The notes under the pieces are model-generated. The model saw only the letters and a program-made list of their open reading frames with translations. It ran no database searches and was not told the DNA's origin. Both the position numbers and the translations under genes were made by a program. From Nostoc sp. NIES-4103 (lineage in GTDB: Bacteria; Cyanobacteriota; Cyanobacteriia; Cyanobacteriales; Nostocaceae): a DNA stretch of 64,000 bases. The DNA lies in the NCBI RefSeq assembly GCF_002368335.1, contig NZ_AP018288.1, forward strand, positions 7,821,567-7,885,566, in the 5' to 3' direction. Of this stretch, positions 8,572 through 17,180 are shown piece after piece (position 1 is the stretch's first letter; the number at the start of each line of letters is the position of its first letter).

Positions 8572-10445
8572 GATTCCTGAAATAGATCATCTGCGCCTAC
8601 ACTCGATGTATCCACAATCGGGGTAAGATGTGGTTTGCTATTTTCACTATCTTCATCAATAGCATCTTCAGGAATTTGTCCTGATGGATCACTCAGAATT
8701 TCGCGGATAATATAATTATCAGCCGCTATCCGCTTTTGGAAAATAAAATCCATGATTTGCTGTTCGCTTAACTCATCGTCTTCACGACCTTTCATAACAA
8801 AATGTACTGCTAAGATTGGCTTGATATCTTCTGGCTTTAACAACACCCATTCACCACCTAATTCTGAAGATAAAAGTTTACTCAAACACTCTTGTGCTTG
8901 AGTTGCGCTTCTATTAATTTGCTTAGAGCGAACTAAGCAACCACGAGTTAAATTAAAGTCTTCATAGCGAATCAATCGTTTCAATGTAGCTCCAACAATT
9001 CTACCTCCAGAATCTTGTAGCACAGCTACACCAATCTTGACATCTTTGCCGTTTTCTTCCCCAACAATTCTAAAGTCAAGATAACCTCTATCTGCTGCTC
9101 TAGTTTGAATATCTTGAATTTCTTTTACTTTGACGTTCTCTATAGTTTCTCCAATGATTGCAGAAAAACTTAACCTGAGCGCCTGAGCAAGAGTTGCTTT
9201 ATCCTCCATATAATCTTCGATAGTAGTTTCTAAAGCAGTTAGTTGTTGATGATATGCAGGTTCTACTGGATGTATTATTACTGGCTCTACTACAGGTTCA
9301 GTAACTCTAAAGTTTTCTGCACACCATTGCAAAACCTTTCTAACAATAGGTCTTTCTTTACCCAATTCTCTGAGTTTTTCCTCATCAAATGGATAAGTTG
9401 GATAAGGTGATTTTAATCCTTGTTTTTGATAGAATTCTTCAAGCCATCGAGAAACTAAAGCAACTACGTCATCAGAATTTAGATGCTTTAAATCAATAAC
9501 TTGCTCACCAATTCTATCTACAACGGATTCAGCATTTGGTAATCTTTTAACTTCATTAATCCAATGATCTGGAAAAATTGATGTTAGCAAAATACCACGT
9601 TTAATTTTGTCATACAAATCTTTAGCAAAAATAGCAGTAACTTGTTGAGCTGTGTATCCTATTTCATTACAGTGATCGTTTTCCATTTCATCAAAACAAA
9701 TGACTATTGGTTTGTAATCACTAACTAAATCGAGAATTTGCCTAACTGTATTAAAAGATTCAGCTTCTTTATCATCTGCACTTACATTAGCTAAACCCAT
9801 TGAATCGGCTTTGGACTGTGGAAGATTATTGCCTGTAAGCCATCGAATAGCGAATCGTTCATAGGCTGGATCAGGAGATAATGTCCATAAAATAGCAGTA
9901 AGAATATCAGGATTTTCTAAATCAGGTTTGATACCAAGTACCTTATCTCGTAAAACTTCAACTACTTTGGGATTTTTAGCCAATGCTCCAGGAAATTGAT
10001 TTACTAACTGCTGAGGTGTATAGGTTTTGTTGAAAGCTTCATTAATTAAAGCTGTTGCTAACTCCTGCCATTGGCTAACGCCTTGACTACCTATTCTATT
10101 CAGACTATTTGCTAGAGTAGCTAAGAATTCTGCTTTAATACGGTTTAAGTCATTACATTGACTCATATAAACGAATAAAGCCTTACCATCAACCTGTAAT
10201 TGATGTCGAATTCGGCTAATGAGATGGCTTTTACCTAAACCACGTTCTGCGGTTATGGTAATACCAACTACTTGCCTTTGTCCGCTACGCACTTTCTCAA
10301 TTGCTTGATAAATAGCTTCGGAAGCATGAGCGTTTAAAGATGGCACATCAGGAAAACTTTGTTCCCAAACGTTATGACTTCTAACTACTAAGCGTCCCTG
10401 AAATGGGTTATGAGTATTGATAGCATTAATTAATTCGTTGGACAT
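8568..10445 (-). CDS. P-loop ATPase (second gene of operon)
   Basis: 625 aa. The Walker A AERGLGKS is at residues 66-73 and Walker B PIVICFDE at 246-253, followed by a conserved MEND; the layout is that of an AAA/STAND-like ATPase. An internal alpha-helical region (about 330-420) follows. The C-terminal third contains DIQTRAADRGYLDFRIVGEENGKDVKIGVAVLQDSGG, a beta-rich stretch that could bind nucleic acid or partner, and the end is acidic. The gene is 69 bases downstream of the winged-helix-like gene and overlaps the nuclease gene by four bases. I do not recognise a named system. Confidence 0.8.
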   Translation of the reverse strand: MSNELINAINTHNPFQGRLVVRSHNVWEQSFPDVPSLNAHASEAIYQAIEKVRSGQRQVVGITITAERGLGKSHLISRIRHQLQVDGKALFVYMSQCNDLNRIKAEFLATLANSLNRIGSQGVSQWQELATALINEAFNKTYTPQQLVNQFPGALAKNPKVVEVLRDKVLGIKPDLENPDILTAILWTLSPDPAYERFAIRWLTGNNLPQSKADSMGLANVSADDKEAESFNTVRQILDLVSDYKPIVICFDEMENDHCNEIGYTAQQVTAIFAKDLYDKIKRGILLTSIFPDHWINEVKRLPNAESVVDRIGEQVIDLKHLNSDDVVALVSRWLEEFYQKQGLKSPYPTYPFDEEKLRELGKERPIVRKVLQWCAENFRVTEPVVEPVIIHPVEPAYHQQLTALETTIEDYMEDKATLAQALRLSFSAIIGETIENVKVKEIQDIQTRAADRGYLDFRIVGEENGKDVKIGVAVLQDSGGRIVGATLKRLIRYEDFNLTRGCLVRSKQINRSATQAQECLSKLLSSELGGEWVLLKPEDIKPILAVHFVMKGREDDELSEQQIMDFIFQKRIAADNYIIREILSDPSGQIPEDAIDEDSENSKPHLTPIVDTSSVGADDLFQES

Positions 10446-10514
10446 GGATGTGTTTGTCGTAGTAGTGTACGAGGAGCTAGCTAGAAATTCACAAAAATGA
10501 GAAAGTTCACCAGA

Positions 10515-11183
10515 TTAGTTTAAACGCTTGGCATAGCAGCGCAGTCCACTAACCTCAGTAGTGATTGAATCTTCTAGTTTGGCTGGATCGTTATCCGGTA
10601 AGCTGCCACCTTGCAACTGCAAAATGTCATTTTCCTGCATTTCCAGCAACCACTTGTTGAAATCTTCACGACTTACCTGATGGCCAATTTCTCTCCTGAT
10701 GCGATAAATTGGCACTAAATCATCTAAGTTGTAGTTGTGGTTCAATTTGTCGTAAACTTCCAACGCCGCTGACTTAAAGTCTTCATAAGATGCGATCGCA
10801 CTCTTAACATTGTTGACTAGTCGAGCTTGTCCAACTACTACAACATCAATTTGACTAATCCACTTCAGTAGCGCATTCGCTGCCCAAGTACCAATAATAG
10901 TTCCTTCAAATTTAAAATCACCGCTTCTCAACCCTTCACCCAGTACTTCTAAACCCTTGGGAGATGTTAGAGAGTAACCCTTTTTAGAAAAAGCGATCGC
11001 TCCTTGGTTCTCTAATTCCTCAAATATGCTTTGATAATCTGCTGCCTTCTTACCCTTTGCTACAATTCGCTTGGTGATTTGTCCTTTTTTGACTTCCTCC
11101 TTTGTCCCTCCCAAATCCCACAAAGCCAGCAGAAGGCGAGTTTTAGTTTGGGTAGCCTGTAAAATCTTCTTTTCCGAACCCAT
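10515..11183 (-). CDS. Winged-helix-like protein (first gene of operon)
   Basis: 222 aa. Residues 10-75 read like a winged helix: helices around TKTRLLLALWDLGG and YQSIFEELENQGAIAFSKKG, with a short wing (YSLTSPKG). The middle (85-150) holds helices with ALLKWISQIDVVVVGQARLV. The C-terminal region (165-210) holds a second small helical unit (REDFNKWLLEMQENDILQLQGG) like a further wHTH. It would be a DNA-binding subunit or the regulator of the operon. The start ATG is 100% in frame with no upstream extension. Confidence 0.7.
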   Translation of the reverse strand: MGSEKKILQATQTKTRLLLALWDLGGTKEEVKKGQITKRIVAKGKKAADYQSIFEELENQGAIAFSKKGYSLTSPKGLEVLGEGLRSGDFKFEGTIIGTWAANALLKWISQIDVVVVGQARLVNNVKSAIASYEDFKSAALEVYDKLNHNYNLDDLVPIYRIRREIGHQVSREDFNKWLLEMQENDILQLQGGSLPDNDPAKLEDSITTEVSGLRCYAKRLN

Positions 11184-11911
11184 ACTGTGTGTCCTATTTA
11201 ACTTAGTTTTCTATTATACTTTCACTTTTTTTTCTCTAGTTATAGAAATATCATTGTTTAATTCCCTGATATTTCATAATGAATAGTTAAGTTTTTTGAT
11301 AAAATATTTTAAATTTATACTTAATTTTTTATCTAAAATTTACAAAATTTCTGGCTAGAAGTTTGTTGTACTTAAATTCTTTTTAGACACAGCAAAAGCT
11401 AGCAGAACATCTGACCGTTATTCGCCTCTCCTTCCTTCACGAGGATTAATTTTGCACTGTCTAACAGTGTGAGGCAATTGACAAAAATAAAATGGAATTG
11501 AGAATTATTGTTTTATTCCTAAAACTTACTGTGATCGCTCAACATTTTTACACACAGAGTGAGCAGAAGTATCTGTCCTCATCTGTGCAATTTAATTACA
11601 ACTAGCAATTCGCATCTCTAACAGCGAAAGATAAAAACACGGATATACACGTAACCTATCCAATGATTGAAGAGAGCTTGTTAGCTAATTAACAATATAT
11701 TTCCTTGGGATGAACGCAGTTTCTCTCAAAGGCAGGACGGAATATTTGAGAAATTAGCTCACCATTAGGTGGTGAACTGTTGTACCCGTGCTGTTGTTAC
11801 GAGTGAGTGGCAAATGGCAAATGTTTTTTACTCTGTGAGAATTAGCAGGAACCTAATTCTGCTTCAACAGCAGCACAGCTTTTAACAAACGCAGGGTGAT
11901 GAGGAAATACA
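11184..11911. other. AT-rich gap between divergent units
   Basis: 728 bases without a credible ORF. A small hairpin CACTGT/ACAGTG lies at 11455-11469. The gap must hold the promoter of the minus-strand three-gene operon and that of the lipoprotein gene. No operator motif stands out. Confidence 0.55.
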
Positions 11912-12403
11912 ATGAAGATAACATCATACCTTAAGAGTAAAATAGCTACCCGTTTCCTGGCAGTATTGCTTTCAGCGTTGCTGACAGTGCCATTGTTGAG
12001 TAGTTGTGGAGGAGGTTCCCGCACTGCTTCACCACCCCCACCTGTGGATGACACTGCTGGTAGAACAGTAAGCGATCGCACCAACCAACCTCAAGCTAAA
12101 AAGGGATTATCTACAGGACAGAAGGTAGCAATTTTGGCGGGTGCTGCTGCACTTTACTACCTCTACAACCAACATAAAAATGCTCAAAGTGAAGGAGCGC
12201 AAGGTAAATACTATCTTTCCAAAAATGGGCGTGTATACTACCGCGATGCTGAACACCGCGCTCACTGGGTAACCCCACCACCAGAAGGTATTCGAGTCCC
12301 GGAATCTGAAGCGCAACAGTACCGAGACTTCCAAGGCTATAACGGGCGTTCCACTGGTCGGGATCTCAGCGATGTAGCCCCAACTTCAGCCCCAGCGTTT
12401 TAG
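11912..12403 (+). CDS. Putative lipoprotein
   Basis: 163 aa. A signal peptide (residues 1-31; basic start, hydrophobic AVLLSALLTVPLL) ends in a lipobox LSSC with Cys32, followed by a Gly/Ser/Pro-rich linker. A second hydrophobic stretch, GQKVAILAGAAALYYLY, lies around residues 70-86, with a Tyr-rich segment KYYLSKNGRVYYRD after it. It is expected to be anchored in the plasma or outer membrane with the C-terminus outside. No catalytic motif is visible; function unknown. A hairpin terminator follows. Confidence 0.82.
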   Translation: MKITSYLKSKIATRFLAVLLSALLTVPLLSSCGGGSRTASPPPPVDDTAGRTVSDRTNQPQAKKGLSTGQKVAILAGAAALYYLYNQHKNAQSEGAQGKYYLSKNGRVYYRDAEHRAHWVTPPPEGIRVPESEAQQYRDFQGYNGRSTGRDLSDVAPTSAPAF

Positions 12404-12428
12404 ATAAACAAAGCGTGTGCGTAAATTT

Positions 12429-12464
12429 AAGCTCATCTTATCCCTAAAAGGAGTGGGCTTTTTT
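12429..12464 (+). terminator. Terminator after the lipoprotein gene
   Basis: AAGCTCA (12429-12435) can pair with TGGGCTT (12454-12460) using one G-T pair, followed by TTTTTT. Twenty-five bases after the stop codon. Confidence 0.6.
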
Positions 12465-12509
12465 GCCGAATTTCTGTAAAACACACGAACTTAAATCAGG
12501 AGAAAGATG

Positions 12510-12833
12510 ATGGTAGATGACTTTTGGCGCAAGGCGAGAGATTTTTTTACAGGCTCGAACAACGCTCAAGATCAACAAGAAGGCGAATATGGCGATCGCC
12601 AGGTACGTCCAGCCAGTGAAGATCCCTACGGCGACCCCGCAGACCAAGACATTTACGGCAACGTCATTCCAGCCAGTCAAGACCCATATGGCGACCCCGC
12701 AGACTTTTACGGTAACGCCATTCCAGCCAGTCAAGACCCATACGGCGATCCCGCAGACCAAGGCTATTTCGGTAACGTCAGACCAGCCAGCGAAGATCCA
12801 TACGGCGACCCCGCAGATGAGTACAAGCCCTAG
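12510..12833 (+). CDS. Small protein with four DPYGDPAD repeats
   Basis: 107 aa from the second of two adjacent ATGs (12507 and 12510). The second gives better spacing to AGGAGA at 12498. The N-terminus is MVDDFWRKARDFFTGSN (amphipathic helix). It is followed by four copies of a 16-21-residue unit with core [RIA]-P-A-S-[EQ]-D-P-Y-G-D-P-A-D separated by short YGN spacers. It is acidic and probably disordered. The repeats are nearly identical at DNA level, implying recent internal expansion. Function unknown. The unit could be a linear binding motif displayed several times. Confidence 0.8.
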   Translation: MVDDFWRKARDFFTGSNNAQDQQEGEYGDRQVRPASEDPYGDPADQDIYGNVIPASQDPYGDPADFYGNAIPASQDPYGDPADQGYFGNVRPASEDPYGDPADEYKP

Positions 12834-12871
12834 TAATAGTTGATACAATAAAAAATTTGAGACTACTTTTG

Positions 12872-12950
12872 AAAAAAGGCAATGGCAATTGATGCTACTG
12901 CCTTTTTTCTTGAAAGCGGCAGGAAACTCCATCCACAAGGTGATGGAGTT
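12872..12950 (+). terminator. Two consecutive hairpins with T-runs
   Basis: First: AAAAAAGGC...GCCTTTTTT (12872-12908). Second: AACTCCATC...GATGGAGTT plus TTTT (12925-12954). Both fit intrinsic terminators; the first is symmetrical and could act both ways. Confidence 0.75.
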
Positions 12951-13058
12951 TTTTATTTATAAAAAAGTGATTGTCACAGTACACAAGCTAACTCAAGTAA
13001 AATAGGCTACTAAAAATATGTACTTTTTTATCTCAAAAGCTGCTTCAAATATTGCAAT

Positions 13059-13088
13059 ATTGCCGCTAATTGCCGCTTATTACCGTTA
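13059..13088 (+). promoter_or_regulatory. Iteron array A: three 10-bp units
   Basis: ATTGCCGCTA (13059-13068), ATTGCCGCTT (13069-13078) and ATTACCGTTA (13079-13088), with a weaker ATATTGCAAT just before. The period of exactly 10 bases places the units on one face of the helix. TATACT at 13094-13099 is a good -10, so the -35 position lies inside the array. Confidence 0.8.
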
Positions 13089-13093
13089 AAATG

Positions 13094-13099
13094 TATACT
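13094..13099 (+). promoter_or_regulatory. Putative -10 box for the 13141 gene
   Basis: TATACT, five of six matches to TATAAT; transcription would start near 13106, leaving a leader of about 35 bases that contains AAAGAGGT. Confidence 0.5.
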
Positions 13100-13140
13100 C
13101 TTGACATTAAGACATTTCTATATCAAAGAGGTAAACAAGT

Positions 13141-13338
13141 ATGAGCCAAACTCCTATGAATAAAAGTCTGGCTAAGAATGTATGCAAACATAAGGCAGGC
13201 GATACCTGGAAAGAAGGCTGTTGTGGAGACGATTTGTTAGCAAAGAATTATTTTGGAAATCTTGAGGAGCAAGAGAACGAGAGTAGAACATCTGTTAAAC
13301 AGGTCACACTAACCGAAAAACTGAAAACAAGCTATTAA
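13141..13338 (+). CDS. Small Cys-containing protein of unknown function
   Basis: 65 aa with CKHKAGDTWKEGCCGDD at about residues 15-31: three Cys and one His that might bind metal or be oxidised. The rest is polar. The ATG has AAAGAGGT eight bases upstream. There is no signal peptide. Its promoter carries the same iterons, in opposite orientation, as the NACHT gene promoter 1.3 kb downstream, so the two genes are probably co-regulated. No family recognised. Confidence 0.6.
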   Translation: MSQTPMNKSLAKNVCKHKAGDTWKEGCCGDDLLAKNYFGNLEEQENESRTSVKQVTLTEKLKTSY

Positions 13339-13730
13339 TGTAGTTTAAAATCAAGTGTTTTATACTACTTAAAACATGCTTTTCTACTGTTACTTAAGTA
13401 GTTTGGCATTAATATTTACCGTTAACACAAAACAGAGGGCAAAAAAATAAGATAACTATAAGCCCTTAATATTTGTTCGGTTACTTTAATTTTTGCCTAT
13501 CTACTTAATTAACTGGATATCAATTAGCAATTTGAGTCTTTAGGATTAGAATATTCTTTAATTAATTAAGCAAAAAGATAGAAGACTTAATGCGAGAAAA
13601 AATAACTTTAACAAATGAGTGTCAAAAGTAGTAATTTAGGGCACTAAAATTCCGTTCATTTCACTCATATTTCCTCTTAATGTACTTCTGGAATGCCGTT
13701 ATGCTCTGTCATACTGTATTTAAGGTAAAA
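13339..13730. other. AT-rich gap
   Basis: Nearly 400 bases with no ORF, repeat or terminator that can be defended. Confidence 0.5.
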
Positions 13731-13731
13731 A

Positions 13732-13852
13732 AAGGCCTAGATTGAAACCCAGAGGCTTCCTAGACCAAAACATTTATTATCTAACTTCAGGTTATCATAC
13801 TTTCTCAAGTATGACCCTGGCTTGCCTCTGGGTTTTGGCCTTATTTGGCCTT
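13732..13852 (+). ncRNA. Large imperfect foldback, possible structured leader or RNA
   Basis: The outer stem is AAGGCC (13732) with GGCCTT (13837 or 13847). The main stem is AAACCCAGAGGC (13745-13756) with GCCTCTGGGTTT (13824-13835), a perfect 12 bp. The inner hairpin is TCATACTT (13795-13802) with AAGTATGA (13807-13814), closed by CAGG/CCTG. The foldback ends 22 bases before a small gene, so it could be its leader. A small MITE is the alternative. Confidence 0.55.
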
Positions 13853-13874
13853 AAGAGTTCAATAGGAAATTACG

Positions 13875-14084
13875 ATGCTACTAAACAACCCAGAGCAGTC
13901 AGTTAATACCAATACTTCTATAGATTGTTGTGTGTCAACGCCTGTACCAACAAAGCGTACAGACGAATTACCAGCTGATAGTATAGCCAGTCTCATGATT
14001 GCTACCGCCATTTTATTGCGGGCAGCAACAGGGCTAATTCAGGTATTGCTTCCTTTCATGCGGCAAAAAGCTGGTAAGAATTAA
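13875..14084 (+). CDS. Small single-span membrane peptide
   Basis: 69 aa. The first 35 residues are polar with a CC pair. Residues about 37-62 are a hydrophobic span (SLMIATAILLRAATGLIQVLLPFM) containing one Arg, and the tail is basic (RQKAGKN), giving a cytoplasmic C-terminus by the positive-inside rule. AGGAAA lies 9 bases before the ATG. It sits between the two iteron-controlled genes. The function is unknown; small membrane effectors are often found beside NACHT genes, but that is only context. Confidence 0.6.
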   Translation: MLLNNPEQSVNTNTSIDCCVSTPVPTKRTDELPADSIASLMIATAILLRAATGLIQVLLPFMRQKAGKN

Positions 14085-14127
14085 AGCAATAAATCAATAG
14101 TCAAAGATTCTAAATTATAGACTACTT

Positions 14128-14155
14128 CCCCTGGCAAAAATGCTGGGGGATTTTT
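14128..14155 (+). terminator. Terminator after the membrane peptide gene
   Basis: CCCC-T-GGC, AAAAAT loop, GC-T-GGGG followed by ATTTTT (14128-14155). Confidence 0.65.
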
Positions 14156-14323
14156 ATGTCAACTCAAATCTCACACTTGCTCCATCTCCCGCCAAGAAAT
14201 TTATTCTTAGCTAATAGCTTTAGTTGAGTTTAGCTGTTAGCCTCAGAGTTCATTCTAAGGTGCTTGTGGAAACTGGTGCAATATCTAAGTCAATACACAT
14301 TGAACCAAAGATTTCAAAGCATT

Positions 14324-14363
14324 TGGCGGCAATAAGCGGTAATAAGCAGTAATTAACGGCAAT
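14324..14363 (-). promoter_or_regulatory. Iteron array B: four 10-bp units
   Basis: Read on the reverse strand: ATTGCCGTTA (14354-14363), ATTACTGCTT (14344-14353), ATTACCGCTT (14334-14343) and ATTGCCGCCA (14324-14333). The unit and exact 10-bp phase match array A, but the orientation is inverted. The array ends at a TTAACA -35-like box (14364-14369), and TATAAT is at 14390-14395. Confidence 0.82.
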
Positions 14364-14395
14364 TTAACATAAATAAGACTTTTTACCCTTATAAT
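14364..14395 (+). promoter_or_regulatory. Putative promoter of the NACHT gene
   Basis: TTAACA (14364-14369) and a perfect TATAAT (14390-14395) with a 20-base spacer, longer than ideal. The leader to the ATG is about 110 bases, with TAGGAGG at 14499-14505. Confidence 0.5.
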
Positions 14396-14510
14396 AGAAG
14401 ATTGTTAAGTATTTAACATTAGCCTTAATTATCTAATTGTTTTGATAAAAAATTAATTTTGATATAGCAACACTATTGTACAAATATCACCGATTTATAG
14501 GAGGTTATCA

Positions 14511-16958
14511 ATGGCAGCAATTGAAGTTAATCAGCAAGTTTTTCATGAATTGAAACAGGCTTATAGGGAAAAATGTGGAGGCTCTCCCAATAAACTCATG
14601 TTAGAGCTAGATAAGCAATTTCAACATGAACTAAAAGAAAAAGATTCCTTGCTTTCAGAAAGAACAATAAGGAATTTTTTTAACATTTCACCTACACCCA
14701 AGATGCGGGAGAAAAATCTGAACTATTTATGTAACGTTTTACTAAAAGGATGTACAAGCTATCAACAAGCACTAAAAAAATTTACTGCTGAAACTCCAAA
14801 TCCATATGTACAACAAAGCAGGTTAAATTCTTATCTAGAGTATCTGAGAAAAGAATGTAACACTGTGAAAGTATTAACTATGAGCGAGCCTGTTTCTTTA
14901 GATGACATTTTTGTCAAGGTAAATATTATAGAAAGTATCAAAGGACGCAGAGCAAAAAGTATACAAGAATTAGAAGATAATAGTCTAGATTGTAATAAAT
15001 TTGGTCAGATAGTCCATCAAAAAGGAGTTCCAGGTCTAGAGGTAGTAAAAAAACACCACAGGCTGATGATATGGGGAATGGCAGGAGCGGGTAAAACTAC
15101 TTTTTTAAAGTATATAGCTATGCATGGTTTTACCACGCAGGATGATACATCAGAAAAACCTTTGCCATTTTTCATATCTTTGAAAAAATTCGCAGAATAT
15201 CAAAACACACAAAGCTTAGTTCAGGCTATTCTCCAAGAGTTTGCTAAATGGATTCCTGATGAATTAAAAGATATTCGCAGTGATGTAGACCAGTTGATTC
15301 TAGATTACTTGGAGAAGGGGAAATGCTTGATTTTATTAGATGGCTTAGATGAAGTTTTAGCTAGAGATACTCGTTATGTATATAAAAGTATTGATGAATT
15401 CAATGAAAAGTATAGTAATAATCATATGATTATTACTTGCCGTCATGGAGCTTGTGAATATGTTTTTAAAGAGTTCGCAGAGGTAGAAATAGCAGATTTT
15501 GATGATAAAGAAATAGAAAATTTTATCAAAAATTGGTTTAGAAAGAGCCAAACACAAGATGATAAGCTAGAAAACTTTTTGCGTAAACTCAATGCTAATC
15601 CATCGGTCAAAGAATTAGCTAAAAATCCATTATTGCTAACGCTATTATGTTTAGTTGCTGGAGATAATTATGATTTACCTATGAATAGATATCAGTTATA
15701 TCATGATGCAGTAGAAGTACTACTAAAAAAGTGGGATACTAATCGTCAAATACAACATGAAACAATTTATTCAGGCAATTTAACACTTCAGCTAAAAATA
15801 AATATTTTAGCTGAAATAGCATATGATGCTTTTATTGAAAAGCCACAAAGACACTATTGGCATAAATTTGAGTTAGGAGCCAAAATTCGTAAACTTATTG
15901 AAAATATTGATGGATTTGAACATAAAAGACTGGATGATGATAGCCAATTAGTTTTGAAGTCTTTTGAGACGCATCATGGTATTCTTGCTGAACAAGCTCA
16001 AGGGATTTATGCCTTTTCCCATTTAACTTTTCAGGAGTATTTTACTGCTCAATATATATATGAAAGCCGTGTTCCTGGTATTTTAAGCCAGCTTGTGAAA
16101 CAACATTTAACAGATTCTCATTGGCGAGAAGTATTTATAATTATTGCCTGTCGATTTCCAATAACTGAAGCTGACAATTTTCTAAAATTAATTTTTTCCT
16201 ATGCAAATGAACTAGTTAAAAGCGATGAATTACAAAAAATGCTTAAATGGCTTTATAAACTAACAACAAAGACATTAGATCTTCCATCTAGTTCATGGAG
16301 AACTTTTTACTTAACCATAGATTTAGATACAGACTTATATATTAATAATGAAATAAATATAGATCGCAATATTGCCGAAAGCCTTTCTGTAAAATTGAGA
16401 GCTATTAACGATAAGCGTCACAAAATTATCAAGAATAATTTTAAAGATTCACTTGCAAAAAACTTGTCAGTTATCCATAGTTTCGCTAGTGATAAGGCAG
16501 CTAATAGAAACTGGAAAATTCACGAATCTAGTAAATTTATTCAAAAACGTCTAGAGGTTGATGAGACTTTTACCTTTGAGTCTAAATTACAAGAAACGAT
16601 TCAAATCGCCACAGAAAATAGTAATGCTAAATTAGCAGATGCTTTAAAATTTTTACAATCTCGTCAACCTGACAATAAGAATTCAACCTCAGAATGGCAA
16701 AAGTGGGCAGACGATTTGCAAAATGTGATGATTGAACAACTAGATATTGGTTATAATGTACAATTTTCGGAAGAGGATACTAAAGCTTTAGATAACTACC
16801 TTTATCTCTGTAATCTTTTGTTAGATTGCATTCAAGAAGGTAGCTACACTATTAAAGGTTTGCGAGAAGAACTGATTGATAATTTACTGCTACCAAAAGA
16901 ACAGATTCCGCCACACCTGTTTGGAGATGGAGTTAGCCACATCGTTGCACAGGAATAA
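14511..16958 (+). CDS. NACHT-domain STAND NTPase
   Basis: 815 aa. Residues 1-90 form an N-terminal domain with LSERTIRNFF and NLNYLCNVLL, resembling an XRE/wHTH-type DNA-binding fold. The NACHT module carries Walker A GMAGAGKTT (189-197), Walker B CLILLDGLDE (272-281), the sensor HMIITCR, and the downstream helix FSHLTFQEYFTAQYI typical of NACHT proteins. The last 300 residues are helical without LRR, WD40 or TPR repeats. Bacterial NACHT proteins of this size act in phage defence (bNACHT). The gene is AT-rich and has a strong AGGAGG. The iterons at its own promoter suggest autoregulation through the N-terminal domain. Confidence 0.88.
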   Translation: MAAIEVNQQVFHELKQAYREKCGGSPNKLMLELDKQFQHELKEKDSLLSERTIRNFFNISPTPKMREKNLNYLCNVLLKGCTSYQQALKKFTAETPNPYVQQSRLNSYLEYLRKECNTVKVLTMSEPVSLDDIFVKVNIIESIKGRRAKSIQELEDNSLDCNKFGQIVHQKGVPGLEVVKKHHRLMIWGMAGAGKTTFLKYIAMHGFTTQDDTSEKPLPFFISLKKFAEYQNTQSLVQAILQEFAKWIPDELKDIRSDVDQLILDYLEKGKCLILLDGLDEVLARDTRYVYKSIDEFNEKYSNNHMIITCRHGACEYVFKEFAEVEIADFDDKEIENFIKNWFRKSQTQDDKLENFLRKLNANPSVKELAKNPLLLTLLCLVAGDNYDLPMNRYQLYHDAVEVLLKKWDTNRQIQHETIYSGNLTLQLKINILAEIAYDAFIEKPQRHYWHKFELGAKIRKLIENIDGFEHKRLDDDSQLVLKSFETHHGILAEQAQGIYAFSHLTFQEYFTAQYIYESRVPGILSQLVKQHLTDSHWREVFIIIACRFPITEADNFLKLIFSYANELVKSDELQKMLKWLYKLTTKTLDLPSSSWRTFYLTIDLDTDLYINNEINIDRNIAESLSVKLRAINDKRHKIIKNNFKDSLAKNLSVIHSFASDKAANRNWKIHESSKFIQKRLEVDETFTFESKLQETIQIATENSNAKLADALKFLQSRQPDNKNSTSEWQKWADDLQNVMIEQLDIGYNVQFSEEDTKALDNYLYLCNLLLDCIQEGSYTIKGLREELIDNLLLPKEQIPPHLFGDGVSHIVAQE

Positions 16959-17180
16959 ATTAGGGTGAGTTCGATGAACCTCTCCCCAACTTCTCTGTCT
17001 TGAAAAGTTCTGATGGTCGGAAGCCTCCGCTCAGACTTTTCGCTCCGAAGCGGAGAGGGGCTTTAAAATTCTTGATAAAGAGCGAGAAATTAATAAGGTT
17101 TTGAAGCCTCTCCCCTTTCAGGGGAGAGGTTTGGAGAGGGGTCTTTGAAATCTGTCGGACTCACGTTAAATTAAGATTTT
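16959..17180. repeat. C/T-rich palindromic repeats between convergent genes
   Basis: A stem CCTCTCCCC (17107-17115)/GGGGAGAGG (17121-17129) and a longer imperfect foldback CTCCGCT/AGCGGAG around 17026-17056. Sequences of this cctctcccc type are dispersed in cyanobacterial genomes and may serve as terminators for both flanking genes. Confidence 0.65.

Noticed and set aside
12444..12938. 164-aa hydrophobic minus-strand frame
   Set aside because: It is the antisense of the DPYGDPAD repeat gene; the sense strand has a proper ribosome site and terminator.
13059..13088. Iterons as a CRISPR array
   Set aside because: Units are 10 bp with no spacers; arrays of this size do not fit CRISPR.
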